A DNA stretch of 64,000 nt, from the NCBI GenBank assembly GCA_030734395.1, contig JAUZTG010000029.1, positions 6,882,001 to 6,946,000 of the forward strand, given 5' to 3'. The notes under the pieces were generated by a model, which was not told the origin of the DNA, searched no databases, and worked only from the letters and a program-made list of their open reading frames with translations. Source of the DNA: Sarocladium kiliense (Eukaryota; Ascomycota; Sordariomycetes; Hypocreales; Sarocladiaceae). This document shows, one piece after another, positions 1 to 10,395 of this stretch. Numbering within the stretch: position 1 is the stretch's first letter; each line of letters opens with the position of its first letter. A program made the position numbers and the translations under genes.

Positions 1-267
1 CGACACCAAGATCGTGGAGCCAGACTGTCGCTGTGGCAGAGCTTGAGGTGTTGGCTGCACGACCTTGGCACCGGACGCATTCGCATTGGGTGGTGCCTTA
101 TCGAGGCGCTGAGGAATGGGTTGCTGGATCCTTGTTGGCGTGGGCTGCTGTACCGGACGCGGTTGTTGCTGCTGCTGCTGCTGCTGCTGTTGTCGTCTTT
201 GGGGAGAGGGATCCGCCGCGGCCATGGCGGCCAGGAGATCGTCATCTGCCCCGTAGTCGTCGTCCAT
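1..267 (-). CDS. rad10: Rad10/ERCC1-like DNA repair protein, N-terminus only
   Basis: This is the first 89 codons of a gene that runs off the left edge of the window. It starts at the ATG read leftwards from 267 (MDDDYGADDDLLAAMAAADP), an acidic, Ala-rich leader typical of fungal Rad10 proteins. A run of ten glutamines and a Pro/Gln-rich linker follow, and the fragment ends in SGSTILVS. In ERCC1/Rad10 family members a similar string leads straight into the central XPF-binding domain (STILVSPRQ-like). The family forms the structure-specific XPF-ERCC1 nuclease in nucleotide excision repair; its S. pombe member is Swi10. The assignment rests on leader style and the last eight residues only, because the diagnostic domain lies outside the window. 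Confidence 0.55.
   Translation of the reverse strand, partial: MDDDYGADDDLLAAMAAADPSPQRRQQQQQQQQQQPRPVQQPTPTRIQQPIPQRLDKAPPNANASGAKVVQPTPQALPQRQSGSTILVS
163..192 (-). repeat. Polyglutamine codon run
   Basis: Ten consecutive Gln codons (CAA, seven CAG, then two CAA) lie within the Rad10-like leader. Seven identical CAG triplets make it a likely length-variable microsatellite. It falls in a low-complexity Pro/Gln linker, so length change would probably be tolerated. Confidence 0.9.
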
Positions 268-878
268 GACGAGCCGAAGGGGTTCAGCGCATAACGTGGC
301 AGTCGGTTGCGTTGCTAGAGTGTTGAAGGAGTTTGAGATTCACGGTCTCACGGTCTCACGGTCTCACGATCTAGCTACTATACTAGGCCAGGTTGGAGCT
401 CGTAGTGCGTTGCGTAGTGGTGACGTGGGGAAGTCCCAGTGGTTCCACCCGCCGCCGCCGTAGGTCTCATCCGTCCGAGGGCTACAGAGCAAGCTCTCAG
501 TCCACGATACAATGCTGTGCATATTGCGAAAGTCGCCCCGTACAGACGACTGGACTCTGCGAGACAGTGATCGGCCTAATCGACACTATGACGATAGGCA
601 GCCTGGTCACGGCACGGATTATTGGCAAAGTAACAGACCGAAAGTGAACAAGCGGATGCAAGTCACCAGGACTCGTGGTTACGTCCGTCTACAACCTGTC
701 TCCCACCTCTTCAAGCTGCTCTATCGTCACTCAAATCCTCCTTCATGGAGGTTTACGGGGGCTCGTTGCAGGCCTGAGGAACTCTAGAGCAATAGATTTT
801 CCCCAAGGGTTCTCAGACACAATTGCAGACTGTAGACAGACGAGATGTTGAGTTGATTGAAGCTGAACCTGACCAGTA
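268..878. other. Intergenic; promoter side of the Rad10-like gene
   Basis: No convincing coding sequence is seen here. The stretch holds the upstream region of the leftward Rad10-like gene and the 3' flank of the leftward Zn2Cys6 gene. A three-copy 8-bp tandem repeat (CACGGTCT) lies at 341-364, about 75 bp upstream of the Rad10-like ATG, and a degenerate fourth copy follows. Confidence 0.7.
341..364. repeat. 8-bp tandem repeat, three copies
   Basis: CACGGTCT is repeated three times without mismatch, followed by CACGATCT. It sits in the presumed proximal promoter of the Rad10-like gene. Confidence 0.9.
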
Positions 879-2421
879 TCAGATGATGCCAATCATCCTC
901 TCATGTTTCTGCAAGATGAATACCAGGCCGTGAGGGCCGTATGACCTGGGATCTGGATCATCCCACAGCAGCTGAAGGATGTCCGCCCAAAGACCCATAT
1001 GGCCCATCCCCGACCATGTAGTCCTGAATACCCTCACCAGGTTATGCTGTCCGTCAGCTTGGCTTATGCACGAGGCGCCAACAAGTGCTGGCCAAAGCAA
1101 AGATGCAACATAATGCTTCTGGGAGGCCAGTAGTCTACTAATAAGTGTAAAGACCTCGACCGTGTGGGATGCAATGATAGGCTTTATCGGGTCTTGGACT
1201 ACCGAGCCAGCCAAGGAGGCAATAAGATAAATGTGCAAGGCATGTCGCCATACTTCAGCCGCATAGTTTTTCACTTCCCAATCCGTTCTGTTGGCGGACA
1301 GAGGCATTTGCCAATTACTCAGCCGACTGTGTAAGTGAGCATACGTCTCTTCGAGCGTTGCGCTGGCGTGGGGCACTCCTGCAGCTTCTTCGAGGAAACG
1401 CAGTGACGCAAGCTCTTGGATCTCGGGGATCAGCTGGTAGAGCCCGTGGGCACCGGCGAACAAAGAGCCAAAGGTCGAATAGTGCGCCATGTCGTTGAAT
1501 GGCATGATCAGAGCGTGGGTCGCAGAGTGTTGTAGCTTAGCAGGCATGACCAACATATTGCACAACATCATGTACACGTATATCTCGATGCTGAAGCCTT
1601 GGCTTCCCATGTTCAGGTTCAAGTGCCCTCCCTGAGATGCGTTGTGTTTGTGAGCCAGCAGGGAGGTAATCAGGTGATGGCAAGCTCCAAGGTGATCAAA
1701 TATGGCGCCTGAACCGTCCCCAGACACTGCCTTGGGTGTACAAAAATGTCAGCTTACTCATGTACTCTTGAGTTGAGATTAGACGTAACACACATAGGTT
1801 ACGCCCCGGGTGACTTACCTCATAATGGCACAAGATTAGCAGTAAACGGAGCAGCCTTTCCCTCTTCTCCAAATCATCGTCTCTGAGACCCCAAAGTTCG
1901 CTCCTCAGCCCGGCGATCAATCTTGAATAGTGCAATGATGTTGCACGGGTGATGTCTTCGCAAATAGCCAAGTCGGGGTTGCTCGAGGATAGGTAGGCCC
2001 CGCTGACGGTTAGAAGGGCATGCATGAGGAGGTCATCCGCGGAAGCCAAGGGCACCAGAATAGATACAAAAGGGTTCTGATGCATGGGACCCATGGCAAA
2101 ATGATGAGCCGTGTTGACAATGAAGTGTGAAAGGAGGTTGACGGACTGGGGCGTCAGCATACACGCGCGCGGGGGTGACTCGGTATCTGCCCCCCGGTGG
2201 ACATTCGAGACTGGTGGAGGAATGCTAGGAACAGGCACAAGCGAGCTATGGCCATTGCCAGAGTTCGTCACTATGTCGTTCTGGGAGCATGAGCCCGCCG
2301 ATGGCCACGTGCAGGGCAACTGGTTGCGTCGACATCCCGCACATCGTGGCTTGACCTCATCGCACTTCTTCCGCCGGGATCTGCACGTCAAGCAGCCATT
2401 CCGTGTCCTTCGGTGGCGCAT
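879..2421 (-). CDS. Zn2Cys6 transcription factor (fungal-specific regulator)
   Basis: Two exons (2421-1819 and 1730-879; 88-nt intron with GTAAGT donor and CTGAC branch point) give about 484 residues. The N-terminus carries a complete binuclear zinc cluster: CLTC, then KKC six residues on, then RCAGC, then a final Cys in QLPC (C-x2-C-x6-C-x6-C-x2-C-x6-C), preceded by basic residues. A Ser/Pro-rich linker follows. The rest is helical and resembles the Fungal_trans_2 type, with HYE at the exon 1 end joining AVSGDGSGA at the exon 2 start, close to the usual HYE-x-GDGS pattern of that family. This supports the splice. It is a presumed nuclear DNA-binding regulator binding CGG triplets. Its targets cannot be read from context, because the neighbours are an unrecognised protein and Rad10. 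Confidence 0.85.
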
Positions 2422-3115
2422 TGCTTTTCACAGTCTCTGACAGATGGGAACATGGAGTGGAGTTGGCCCTGATTTTGCTTGTTGGGTAGACAGAAACGGA
2501 ATCTGGAGGCGAGAAGAAAGGGCGGAATACATGTTGCGAGGAGGTGAGGCACTGTTCCTCGGAGACTATATGCGTGCGCCGCAGCCAAGTGTCGGGCAAA
2601 GCATGGATGCGGTCTTGGCTTCACTGTGACGGAAATTCTGTTCAGATGCCATCTACTTATGGCCGCAAGCCTGGCAAGACGCTATCCACATTTCGCAATC
2701 ACCGAATGTGTATATATCCTTGTTATTGCCGATGCCTGCTTGAGCCATTTTCCTTCACGGCTGCAATGCAGTACCAGAGTAGCGGACAGTAGGTTGTGAT
2801 GTATGGCGTCTGCTCTACCCTCGGCGGGGTTGAGATACGTCAGGTATAAATGTGGTTATTGCAATTAAGTATATGAATTACCAGTTGTTGCGCCTCCTAG
2901 GTGCTAACCGCAACATTGAACAAATGCGAAGAAACCTGTTTCCTGCGGGACTTAAGCGTGGTAGCAAGTCTGTAACCGCAGCCTTGACGCCTGTGACATG
3001 ACCGCCGACATGCCTTATCTCATATCACTGGATATCAAAATGTATGCAGAACTTCTGTGAGAGCCTAACACTCTCCAGTCCATGGCAGCTGATTGTGGGC
3101 TTCTCTGGTTGACAC
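2422..3115. other. Intergenic
   Basis: This 694-bp stretch lies between two leftward genes. It should contain the promoter of the Zn2Cys6 gene (right of 2421) and the 3' end of the 453-residue gene. The short open frames here have no recognisable features. Confidence 0.6.
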
Positions 3116-4477
3116 TCAGTCCACAGCTTCTGCAAGGTCCTCGACCTCCCGCTCCCTTACATCCGCCTTTCCTGACAACATGTCGTGCACTGAATACAGC
3201 GTGCCCAGCCATGAGCGAAACACCATCTGCATATTGTTCTTCTGAGCCTCCGATAGTTCATCCATGCACGCGACTCGGTTCTGTAGTCTTTCGTACGCCT
3301 CAATCATCACCCATATCTGTAGCGACGACGGATCGCCGGTCCTGCTTGAGCGACCAACAAATGCAGATGATAGTTCCTTGGCCAGTAAGTCAAGGCAGAT
3401 GCGCAAGCTGAGGCTATCCGGTGTCTCGTTGGTAGAGTTTTGACCCTCCGAAGCTAGTGGTGGCACAGCATCGTCTGTTACCTGGGTGAGCTGGGAGGGA
3501 GGACCATGTGAGAAGGAAACTGGCTTGAAATAGATGGCGCTCTCGTCACATCCAACATAGGTCCCATCTGTCGATGTGGGGGAATGCTGTGGGATGATGG
3601 TGCTGCTACGAACCGGCTCTAGGATGATGTTAACCGGTGAGTCCTCGGACGAATGTCGGGCTATCGAATCTCGCGGGACTTCGAAAGGGCTATACGCCCG
3701 AACGAAGGTTGGCTCCGACTGATATGTCGTATAGATAGACGATGACGACGTGTATATCGACGATGCGGCGTCATTCTCGCGTTCTTCCCGCTCCCGCTCC
3801 AGCCGTCGTTCTCGCTCCTCCTCGAGGGCATCGCGATGCTCCAACAGAGCACAGTACTGTTCTGCGATAAGTTCAACACTCGACGTCTTCTCAGCGATCC
3901 ATGGATCTCGGCCAAATCCAAACCCTGGCCCCTTCTCGGCGGTCGTCTTGCCCTCAAGCTGGCCAATCCGGAACACTGGGGTCTTAGCCCGCCTTCGCAT
4001 CGTCGATGACGTGGAAGCCGAATTTGGTACTGAGCCAGATGATGTGCTGTCGAGTGAGGGGCGGGCTTCGTGGACTCTCGCAAGGTGTGAAAGCTCGGGG
4101 ATGATGGGAGGCGGTGGCTTCTTTCGCATAGGTTTTGGCACGCTCTCGGTGACTGTTGGCTCGTGAAACATGAGACCGCTGCGCTCAATGTAGTCGAGCC
4201 ATTTCGAGTCGCTAAGGTCTGGCGGTAATGGCAGTACTGGCTCATCTGCAAATGGATTATGCCCCAGGCCGCCAGTCACAGCATTTCCTCCGATTGTGCT
4301 CATCTCACGAGGCGCAGAGGGTGAGTCGCCAGTGCTAATGCCCGAGTCGTGTGAACTGCGCTTCACGCCAAAAATCTTTGTCTTCGGTGTGAGTTTCTGA
4401 AGGCGCCTGCGCATAGGCTTGAGGTTGGCAGCAAAGCCGGGATGGTCTGGGCTTGGAGGGCTCTTTGAGTAGTCCAT
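3116..4477 (-). CDS. Unrecognised 453-residue protein with charged helix
   Basis: A single-exon frame starts at ATG 4477. I do not recognise the family. The N-terminal part is rich in Ser and Pro and basic (MRRRLQKLTPKTKIFGVKR near residues 22-40), suggesting a disordered or nuclear region. A strongly charged Glu/Arg segment (EEERERRLEREREERE) near residue 220 is a likely single alpha-helix or coiled coil. A Ser/Thr/Tyr-rich stretch follows. The last ~100 residues look like a compact helical domain (LRICLDLLAKELSSAF, then LQIWVMIEAYERLQNRV) and are the most likely conserved part. There is no signal peptide or membrane segment. The long open frame, absence of introns and ordered C-terminus argue that it is real. 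Confidence 0.75.
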   Translation of the reverse strand: MDYSKSPPSPDHPGFAANLKPMRRRLQKLTPKTKIFGVKRSSHDSGISTGDSPSAPREMSTIGGNAVTGGLGHNPFADEPVLPLPPDLSDSKWLDYIERSGLMFHEPTVTESVPKPMRKKPPPPIIPELSHLARVHEARPSLDSTSSGSVPNSASTSSTMRRRAKTPVFRIGQLEGKTTAEKGPGFGFGRDPWIAEKTSSVELIAEQYCALLEHRDALEEERERRLEREREERENDAASSIYTSSSSIYTTYQSEPTFVRAYSPFEVPRDSIARHSSEDSPVNIILEPVRSSTIIPQHSPTSTDGTYVGCDESAIYFKPVSFSHGPPSQLTQVTDDAVPPLASEGQNSTNETPDSLSLRICLDLLAKELSSAFVGRSSRTGDPSSLQIWVMIEAYERLQNRVACMDELSEAQKNNMQMVFRSWLGTLYSVHDMLSGKADVREREVEDLAEAVD

Positions 4478-7251
4478 GGTGACGCCACAGCTTCACGATC
4501 CTCGGAAGATCGCGCAGTCAAATTGGTCGTGGTAGAATTTTGGGTTTGGAAGCCGTATCAAATCCCGTGTTAAAGTTTCGCTGCAGTCTCGGTTGAGTTA
4601 AGAGCATAGAAACGCTCTGCGGTAAAGTCCGCCGATGTAATGAACGGAGCGACGCGAGGCAGATTGTCCGTCCGGGAGCGGCGTATGTTGTGTAAGATGA
4701 CGGCAGTCACTTTCTGGAGTGCAGACGTTGGGACAATAAGGTCAGTCGGAAGACAGCTGACAAGTAACAGCTGGCGCACTTGTTAGAGAGGAGGCACAAT
4801 TTACAGGAGGTCGCCGTTGTTGGGATGAGCTCGCGCTGTGCTTGAATCACGTAGAGTCTCTTGACCGCTTCCGCCTTGCTCCAGGATTTTGACTGCTATG
4901 GCACCCTACCAGGCCAGAAGCCAGACCCAGATGCGGGTACCTACGTAACTATATTTCTTATCTTAGCATTGGGGTCGATCCAGACAGGCTTTTCGGGGCC
5001 TGCATGGTGGTCGGCTACGACTATTACGGCAGGCCGTGCTCCGCGTCCAAGGCATCTGTGTGCGGTGTGGTGCCGTTGCGCTGAAGCTGGAGCTGGCAAA
5101 ACGAGGCACAGCCCACGTCATCGGAACTTGGGACTGCACGATACGAGCAGGGTTGCAGCCAGGGTTGATCCCGATGTGGTGCTGTCTGTGCAGGGTTTCC
5201 TTGCGTGCATTGGGGGGCACATCCCCGCACCAGCGCCACAATCTCAATGCGTCCCAGCTGGTATGGACTTTGACGATCCTATTTCCTTTTCGTTGGACCC
5301 TGCCGGTATGTGATAGCAGTCGCTGGCTTTGCTTGGTCGGTCACGTTTCTGTCATGCGCCCGGCTCGAGGCCAATGTAAGCGTGCACGCATTGGCACACC
5401 AGAATTGGAGCTGGCACGAAGACGAAGGAAGAGCAGGGTGTGGCTGCGTGCCAGTGCGCACGGAGGCAGCATCCGAATTTGCCTGAAAGGGTTGCAGGGC
5501 GAGGGTCTTTCAACCTGGTGACCGACCGTCTGTGAGTAGCACCTGCGTTAGTTCCTTTTTGGAGTAAGGGAGGCTCAGGGAGAAGGATCTTGAAAAACAA
5601 CCAATATTGAGCCTTGCTCTTGGCGTTAAGCATCTAGACTGGGGATCGCCTGCTGAGTTCACCGCTTGGAGAACGGACTTCGAAATGTGACCGCCGAGAT
5701 ATCTCAGGTCGAGCCGGTGGAGGCGGTGTGAATAGGCTGCCCGGTTCGACGATGGGTGACTCGGTGCGAGAAGCACATGGACGTTTCTGCGAAGTCGTTG
5801 TCCGATTTTTCGTTCCGCTACGCGGTGCACAGTGAGGGGATATGATCTAGCTGTCAATGGTTGCAAGTTCGTGATCACGAGAAGGTAGCTCAACTTAACT
5901 CCATGTTGCACAAGTCACCTGATCTTAGCCTTCATCACGATCATTCCATGAACGTAGAATTTTCACTCCATTTCATTCTCCATCAACCAAATTCCCTCCT
6001 CAATCTCATAAGCTTTTCAATTGCTTCCATCATCAGCCCAACGACCTCACAGCTGGCACCTGCTGCACATCTCTTGGTCTAGGGTAGCCACACACCCACC
6101 GATGTGCGCGTGCTTGTCATTCCATTCGCGTCTCCTCCGCTCTTCTCGCTCGAAGTAGGTAAGGTCTCGTGGCACTTGTCGCGAGCATCGAACTGTCCAA
6201 CTTTTCGTCAAGATGTCATGCTAAGTAGCATTGATGCTGCCACAGGGGCCTGGCCTGACGACGGCCACTCTCATGCACAGAGAATTCCATCCACACCAGT
6301 CTGGCGAAAGATGTGCCTCTTCGCCAGCTGCATCACGTAGGCGCATAGACCAAGCATTAAGAGCTTCACAACAAGGATCACGCATGGACCCCAAGCGTTC
6401 TATACGACCCCAATTGGGATTCTCAACCGAGATCCCCTCACTGGCTCCTTGACTTTTGGGTCTGGACTCGGCTATGCCACTACCGGAGTTCCCCTCACGC
6501 CATCGCTGCACGCAATTAATCTCGACGATTCCTCCGATCGTCTGCTGTACCAATGCCACGATTGAAGTTGAGCATGACAGTGGCGTACCTGTCTGCTCCT
6601 CACAGCATTGCGGCCTGGACTCTCCTCTTGCACCGAATGGGCCGACGGATAATACCACCACTACCATTGATCCCATAAGGGAGGGAAGCGGGGGCGGGGT
6701 AGAGTATTTGGTGTGTAGTGTCAGCCACATAGACATTTCCAACACCATTCGATTTCCAAGCCGATCCCGGACCAGAGTCCGAAGACTGACGTTCAGTGGG
6801 ATCTATCTCGAGGGCCGATAGATTGAGTGAGCGCTGCCTACATCGGACCGGCCGAGTTCACCATTGCGAAACGCTGCATCGTGCGTACAGCGTTAGATCC
6901 ATCCACCTCTACAGACGCCCACCAGTGAACGTCTCCCCACACGGAGGGGACCCTCATCCCGCGACATGTTGGTTGCCGTCCAAAGCCAGCCAGAGAGATG
7001 CCTTGTCGCCCATTATCGGTCCCACTCGAGCACTAGGCCTGGCCGAGCTGGACATCATCAACCCGACGGCCGAAGTCGTCGCCAATGTGCTCTTTCAGAC
7101 GCGTCTTTTAAACATTGATTCCGCTCTCGGATCTCCTCCTTTGACACGAACTTACCATCACACTTTGGTCTTGCATCAATCATCTCAGTGAACTGGACCT
7201 GCTCAGTCTCCTCGGTCCTGCACGCACATCTAAGCAATCCTGCACATCACC
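4478..7251. other. Long gene-poor stretch upstream of L-galactonate dehydratase
   Basis: This 2.8-kb interval holds only short overlapping open frames on both strands and no family I recognise. It includes the promoter of the leftward 453-residue gene and the promoter and 5' UTR of the rightward L-galactonate dehydratase (C/T-rich near 7130-7250). One frame around 6360-6550 reads fairly protein-like (GSLTFGSGLGYATTGVPL) but is short and bounded by stops, so it may be a decayed exon. It is not called as a gene. Confidence 0.5.
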
Positions 7252-8670
7252 ATGGCTGAAATCACCATCACCGGATTTCGTACTCGCGATGTGCGCTTTC
7301 CAACGTCCCTCGACAAAACTGGCTCAGACGCCATGAATGCAGCTGGCGATTACTCCGCCGCCTACTGCATTCTCGAGACCGACTCATCGTACAGTGGTCA
7401 TGGCATGGTAGACTTTCCTTCTTGCTCACCAACTCCATTCCTTCTCCCGCGTAGCTGACATCATTTTTGCCAGACTTTCACCATCGGCCGTGGTAACGAC
7501 ATCGTATGCGCTGCCATCGAACACGTCGCCGAGCGTCTCGTCGGCCGAACACTGTCATCCCTTGTCGCTGATTGGGGCAAGACCTGGCGACACCTCGTCA
7601 ACGACTCGCAACTGCGCTGGATCGGCCCCGAAAAAGGTGTCATTCATCTTGCCCTAGGTGCCGTAGTCAACGCAGCATGGGATCTCTGGGCTAAGACGTT
7701 AGGAAAGCCTGTGTGGCGTATTGTCGCGGACATGACGCCTGAGGAGTACGTCCGGTGCATTGACTTCCGTTACATCACCGATGCAATCACCCCAAAAGAG
7801 GCAATTGCCATGCTTGGGAAGGTACAGAGCTCAAAAGCAGATCGGATCAAGGAAGCCGAAGCAAGCAAGGCAGTGCCAGCCTACACCACCAGCGCTGGCT
7901 GGCTCGGATACGGAGAGGAGAAGATGAAATCTTTGCTCCGCGAGACACTCGCCAACGGATACAAATACTTTAAGCTCAAAGTCGGCGGTAGCGTTGCCGA
8001 GGATCGCCGCCGTCTTGGCATCGCTCGTGAGGTCATCGGCTACGATAAAGGGAACGTCCTGATGGTCGATGCAAACCAAGTCTGGTCTGTTCCCGAGGCT
8101 ATTGAGTATATGAAGCAGCTGGCAGATTTCAAGCCGTGGTTCATTGAGGAGCCTACTTCTCCCGACGACATCATGGGCCACAAGGCTATTCGGGACGCAC
8201 TTCGACCCTTAGGCATCGGCGTCGCAACAGGTGAAATGTGCCAGAACCGTGTCATTTTCAAGCAGCTCATCGTTAGCGGCGCCATCGACGTCTGCCAAAT
8301 TGATGCTTGTCGACTCGGTGGCGTGAACGAAGTTCTCGCCGTTCTTCTCATTGCGAACAAATACAATGTCCCCATCGTCCCTCACTCCGGCGGTGTCGGC
8401 CTGCCAGAATATACACAACATCTAAGCACAATAGATTATGTCGCTGTCAGTGGTAAAAAGTCGGTTTTGGAGTTTGTCGACCACTTGCATGAGCACTTCC
8501 TGCATCCAAGCGTTATCCGGGATGGATATTATGTGACACCTACGGATCCGGGCTATAGTGTTGAGATGAAGGAAGAGAGCATGGATCGATATTCTTATCC
8601 AGGCGAAGAGGGTGTCAGCTGGTGGAAATCAGAAGAGGCACGACCAATTTTACATGGAGATAAGATCTAG
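7252..8670 (+). CDS. lgd1: L-galactonate dehydratase (enolase superfamily)
   Basis: Two exons (7252-7407, 7474-8670; 66-nt intron ending in TTTTTGCCAG) encode 450 residues, the length I recall for Trichoderma reesei LGD1 and Aspergillus GaaB. The whole protein reads like that family: MAEITITGFRTRDVRFPTS at the start, GRGNDIV, and the enolase-superfamily catalytic set. These are KxK in FKLKVGG (about residues 219-221), metal ligands in VDANQ (~250), EEP (~277) and TGE (~305), and the catalytic His in HSGGVGLPEY (~356). The enzyme dehydrates L-galactonate to 2-keto-3-deoxy-L-galactonate, the second step of fungal D-galacturonate (pectin) catabolism, in the cytosol. The reductase and aldolase of the pathway are not next to it here. 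L-fuconate or L-rhamnonate dehydratase activity is the alternative. Confidence 0.93.
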
Positions 8671-9450
8671 ATTACTTTGTAGTATTCTTTTTTGAATGAA
8701 GAGTTCTAGTACTCCAAAGTGCCAGCACCCTGTTCTCGTGCTGATCAGTTGGAGGAGGACAGCACCTTAAGGTAAAGTTGCCAGCAAACTACCTTATTGA
8801 AGGTTTCCAGGCCGCAGCCGATGTAAAATAGCACCAAATCATAAACTGGGCAGTGCTTGCAGGGATGAAAAGAAACGAGGACGACGATGAACGTTGGGTA
8901 CGGAGAAAAGTGACTGTAGGTTGCGAACATCTCCTTAATACAACCTCCCAGCCAGTCCATAAAGGACAGTCAATGCAGATAGATTCATGACCAGAAAGAA
9001 TAGACGATGAAGGAAAATTATGAGTGTACGGTAGGGAATGAAATATCCAGCCGCGTAGCGTAGGATGGCGCACCAGAGCCCCCAAACCGTCATTTCTAAC
9101 GTACAATAACCCACTGAGATTCGTTTGCCACCGGCACTTGAGATTCGCAAGGTACAAAATATTAAGAAAGGTAAAGAGAGTTTTGCGGTGGTGCAACAAA
9201 TAATAGAGAGGAAAAATAAAAGACAATAGGAGGTGTTCACTTCATTGGAATGCAGAAGTCCGTCTCAGGTTCTCAGACTCTCCAGATCCGCGTATGGCTT
9301 TTGCTTTCGTCCGGTCATGAGATCATGGCCTCCTTCGTAGAATGAAGCGTTAAGATAACACACTGATCAGGTTTTCGTGTCACGTCCTCGTTCGGTAGTA
9401 AATCGCAGATGGAACTTCCAAGAGGTGGTTTAAGTCGTGAAGTGTTCGTC
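8671..9450. other. Intergenic between convergent genes
   Basis: This 780-bp stretch lies between the 3' ends of the rightward dehydratase and the leftward kinase-like gene. A short hydrophobic minus-strand frame (8935-9240) has only a GTG start and no family resemblance. I see no gene. Confidence 0.6.
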
Positions 9451-10395
9451 TTACCAAATGATATCATGAGCATGCATCATGACCGCAAGATGTAGCGGCC
9501 AAGGTTCCAGGATCTCGTCATACATTCCGTCAAGATGCACTTCAGAGTCGTCGTCCCCAAGACAAGCCTTGGTATACTCCCAGAACACAGGTGCATACCC
9601 AGCCTGGGACCAATCCATTACTCCGGTCACCTCGCCATTCCAGTCTACCCAAACGTTCTCTGGATTCAGATTGCCATGCGTGAGAACCATGCGCTTGTCC
9701 GTTGACATCTGTTCCATGGCCTCGATGAACCGAATGACCTTCCGAGTTGGGCCCGGGTTGTAAATCGATCCAATGGCCTCGATGCGGAGAGAAAGAGCCG
9801 CGAGGAAATCGGCTTGCGTCGTGAAAGGTCCAGCCACCACGCCGTCTCGCCGGTCCAGAAACATGTCTCTCGTGCCATGATTCGGGAGCCGCTCGGTTGT
9901 CACCGCACGAAGCTGCTTCATGACTGTCCGCAGTTGGTCGATCGTCCGTGTTCGAGCCTCATCTGAAAGGTCCTCCCAACAATCTGCTAATGGCATACCT
10001 CTTGGAGTGTCGAAAATGGCGAAGTGCTGTCGCCTCTGTGCGTCCCAGCCCTGTGACCTTACTTTGGGCACTGGTATCGTGGTATGCTGCGATAGCCACT
10101 GAAGGAGCTGTAGCTCATCAGTGACAGGAAAGCTGCTCCAGATCGTCGAGGTATTGCGAGCATGCACAATGTCGTAAGCATAAGGGCTAGCTGGCCAGGG
10201 ACTTCGCTCTTGGTAGTTGGAGTCTGCTGGGACGAAAGGAACGAATGTGAGTTCCTTTGGCCGTTGGGCCGCCGCAGGATGTGGTTGGTATGATTCAAGT
10301 AGCTGTATCGTGGGCGGTGATGGCGCGCGCAGCTGAGTCGTGCATGGCTGCTGATCAAAGGTGATCAAGGAGCAGTAGCTCTCCATTGTCGACAT
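9451..10395 (-). CDS. APH-fold phosphotransferase-like protein, altered catalytic loop
   Basis: This is a single-exon frame of 314 residues from ATG 10395. It belongs to the aminoglycoside phosphotransferase/choline kinase-like fold common in fungi. The C-terminal part has LTHGNLNPEN, the equivalent of the family's catalytic HGDxxxxN loop, and GVMDW, the equivalent of the metal-binding Asp motif, followed by a typical AGYAPVFWEYTKA. At about residue 242 the catalytic Asp of HGD is Asn (codon AAT). If real, phosphotransfer should be strongly reduced, so this may be a pseudokinase. The remaining loop residues (His240, Asn247, Asp261) are intact. The substrate is unknown; fungal members of this group are rarely characterised. 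Confidence 0.8.
   Translation of the reverse strand: MSTMESYCSLITFDQQPCTTQLRAPSPPTIQLLESYQPHPAAAQRPKELTFVPFVPADSNYQERSPWPASPYAYDIVHARNTSTIWSSFPVTDELQLLQWLSQHTTIPVPKVRSQGWDAQRRQHFAIFDTPRGMPLADCWEDLSDEARTRTIDQLRTVMKQLRAVTTERLPNHGTRDMFLDRRDGVVAGPFTTQADFLAALSLRIEAIGSIYNPGPTRKVIRFIEAMEQMSTDKRMVLTHGNLNPENVWVDWNGEVTGVMDWSQAGYAPVFWEYTKACLGDDDSEVHLDGMYDEILEPWPLHLAVMMHAHDIIW

Noticed and set aside
3661..4251. 196-codon shadow frame within the 453-residue gene
   Set aside because: It overlaps fully on the same strand in another frame, starts without a supported ATG context and lacks domain features.
6221..6821. Overlapping long frames on both strands upstream of the L-galactonate dehydratase
   Set aside because: Neither has recognisable domains or a splice-linked continuation; one short stretch looks protein-like but is bounded by stops, so no gene is called.
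8789..9240. Hydrophobic minus-strand frames after the dehydratase
   Set aside because: They have no ATG-supported start, lie in AT-leaning 3' flanking DNA, and match no membrane protein family I know.
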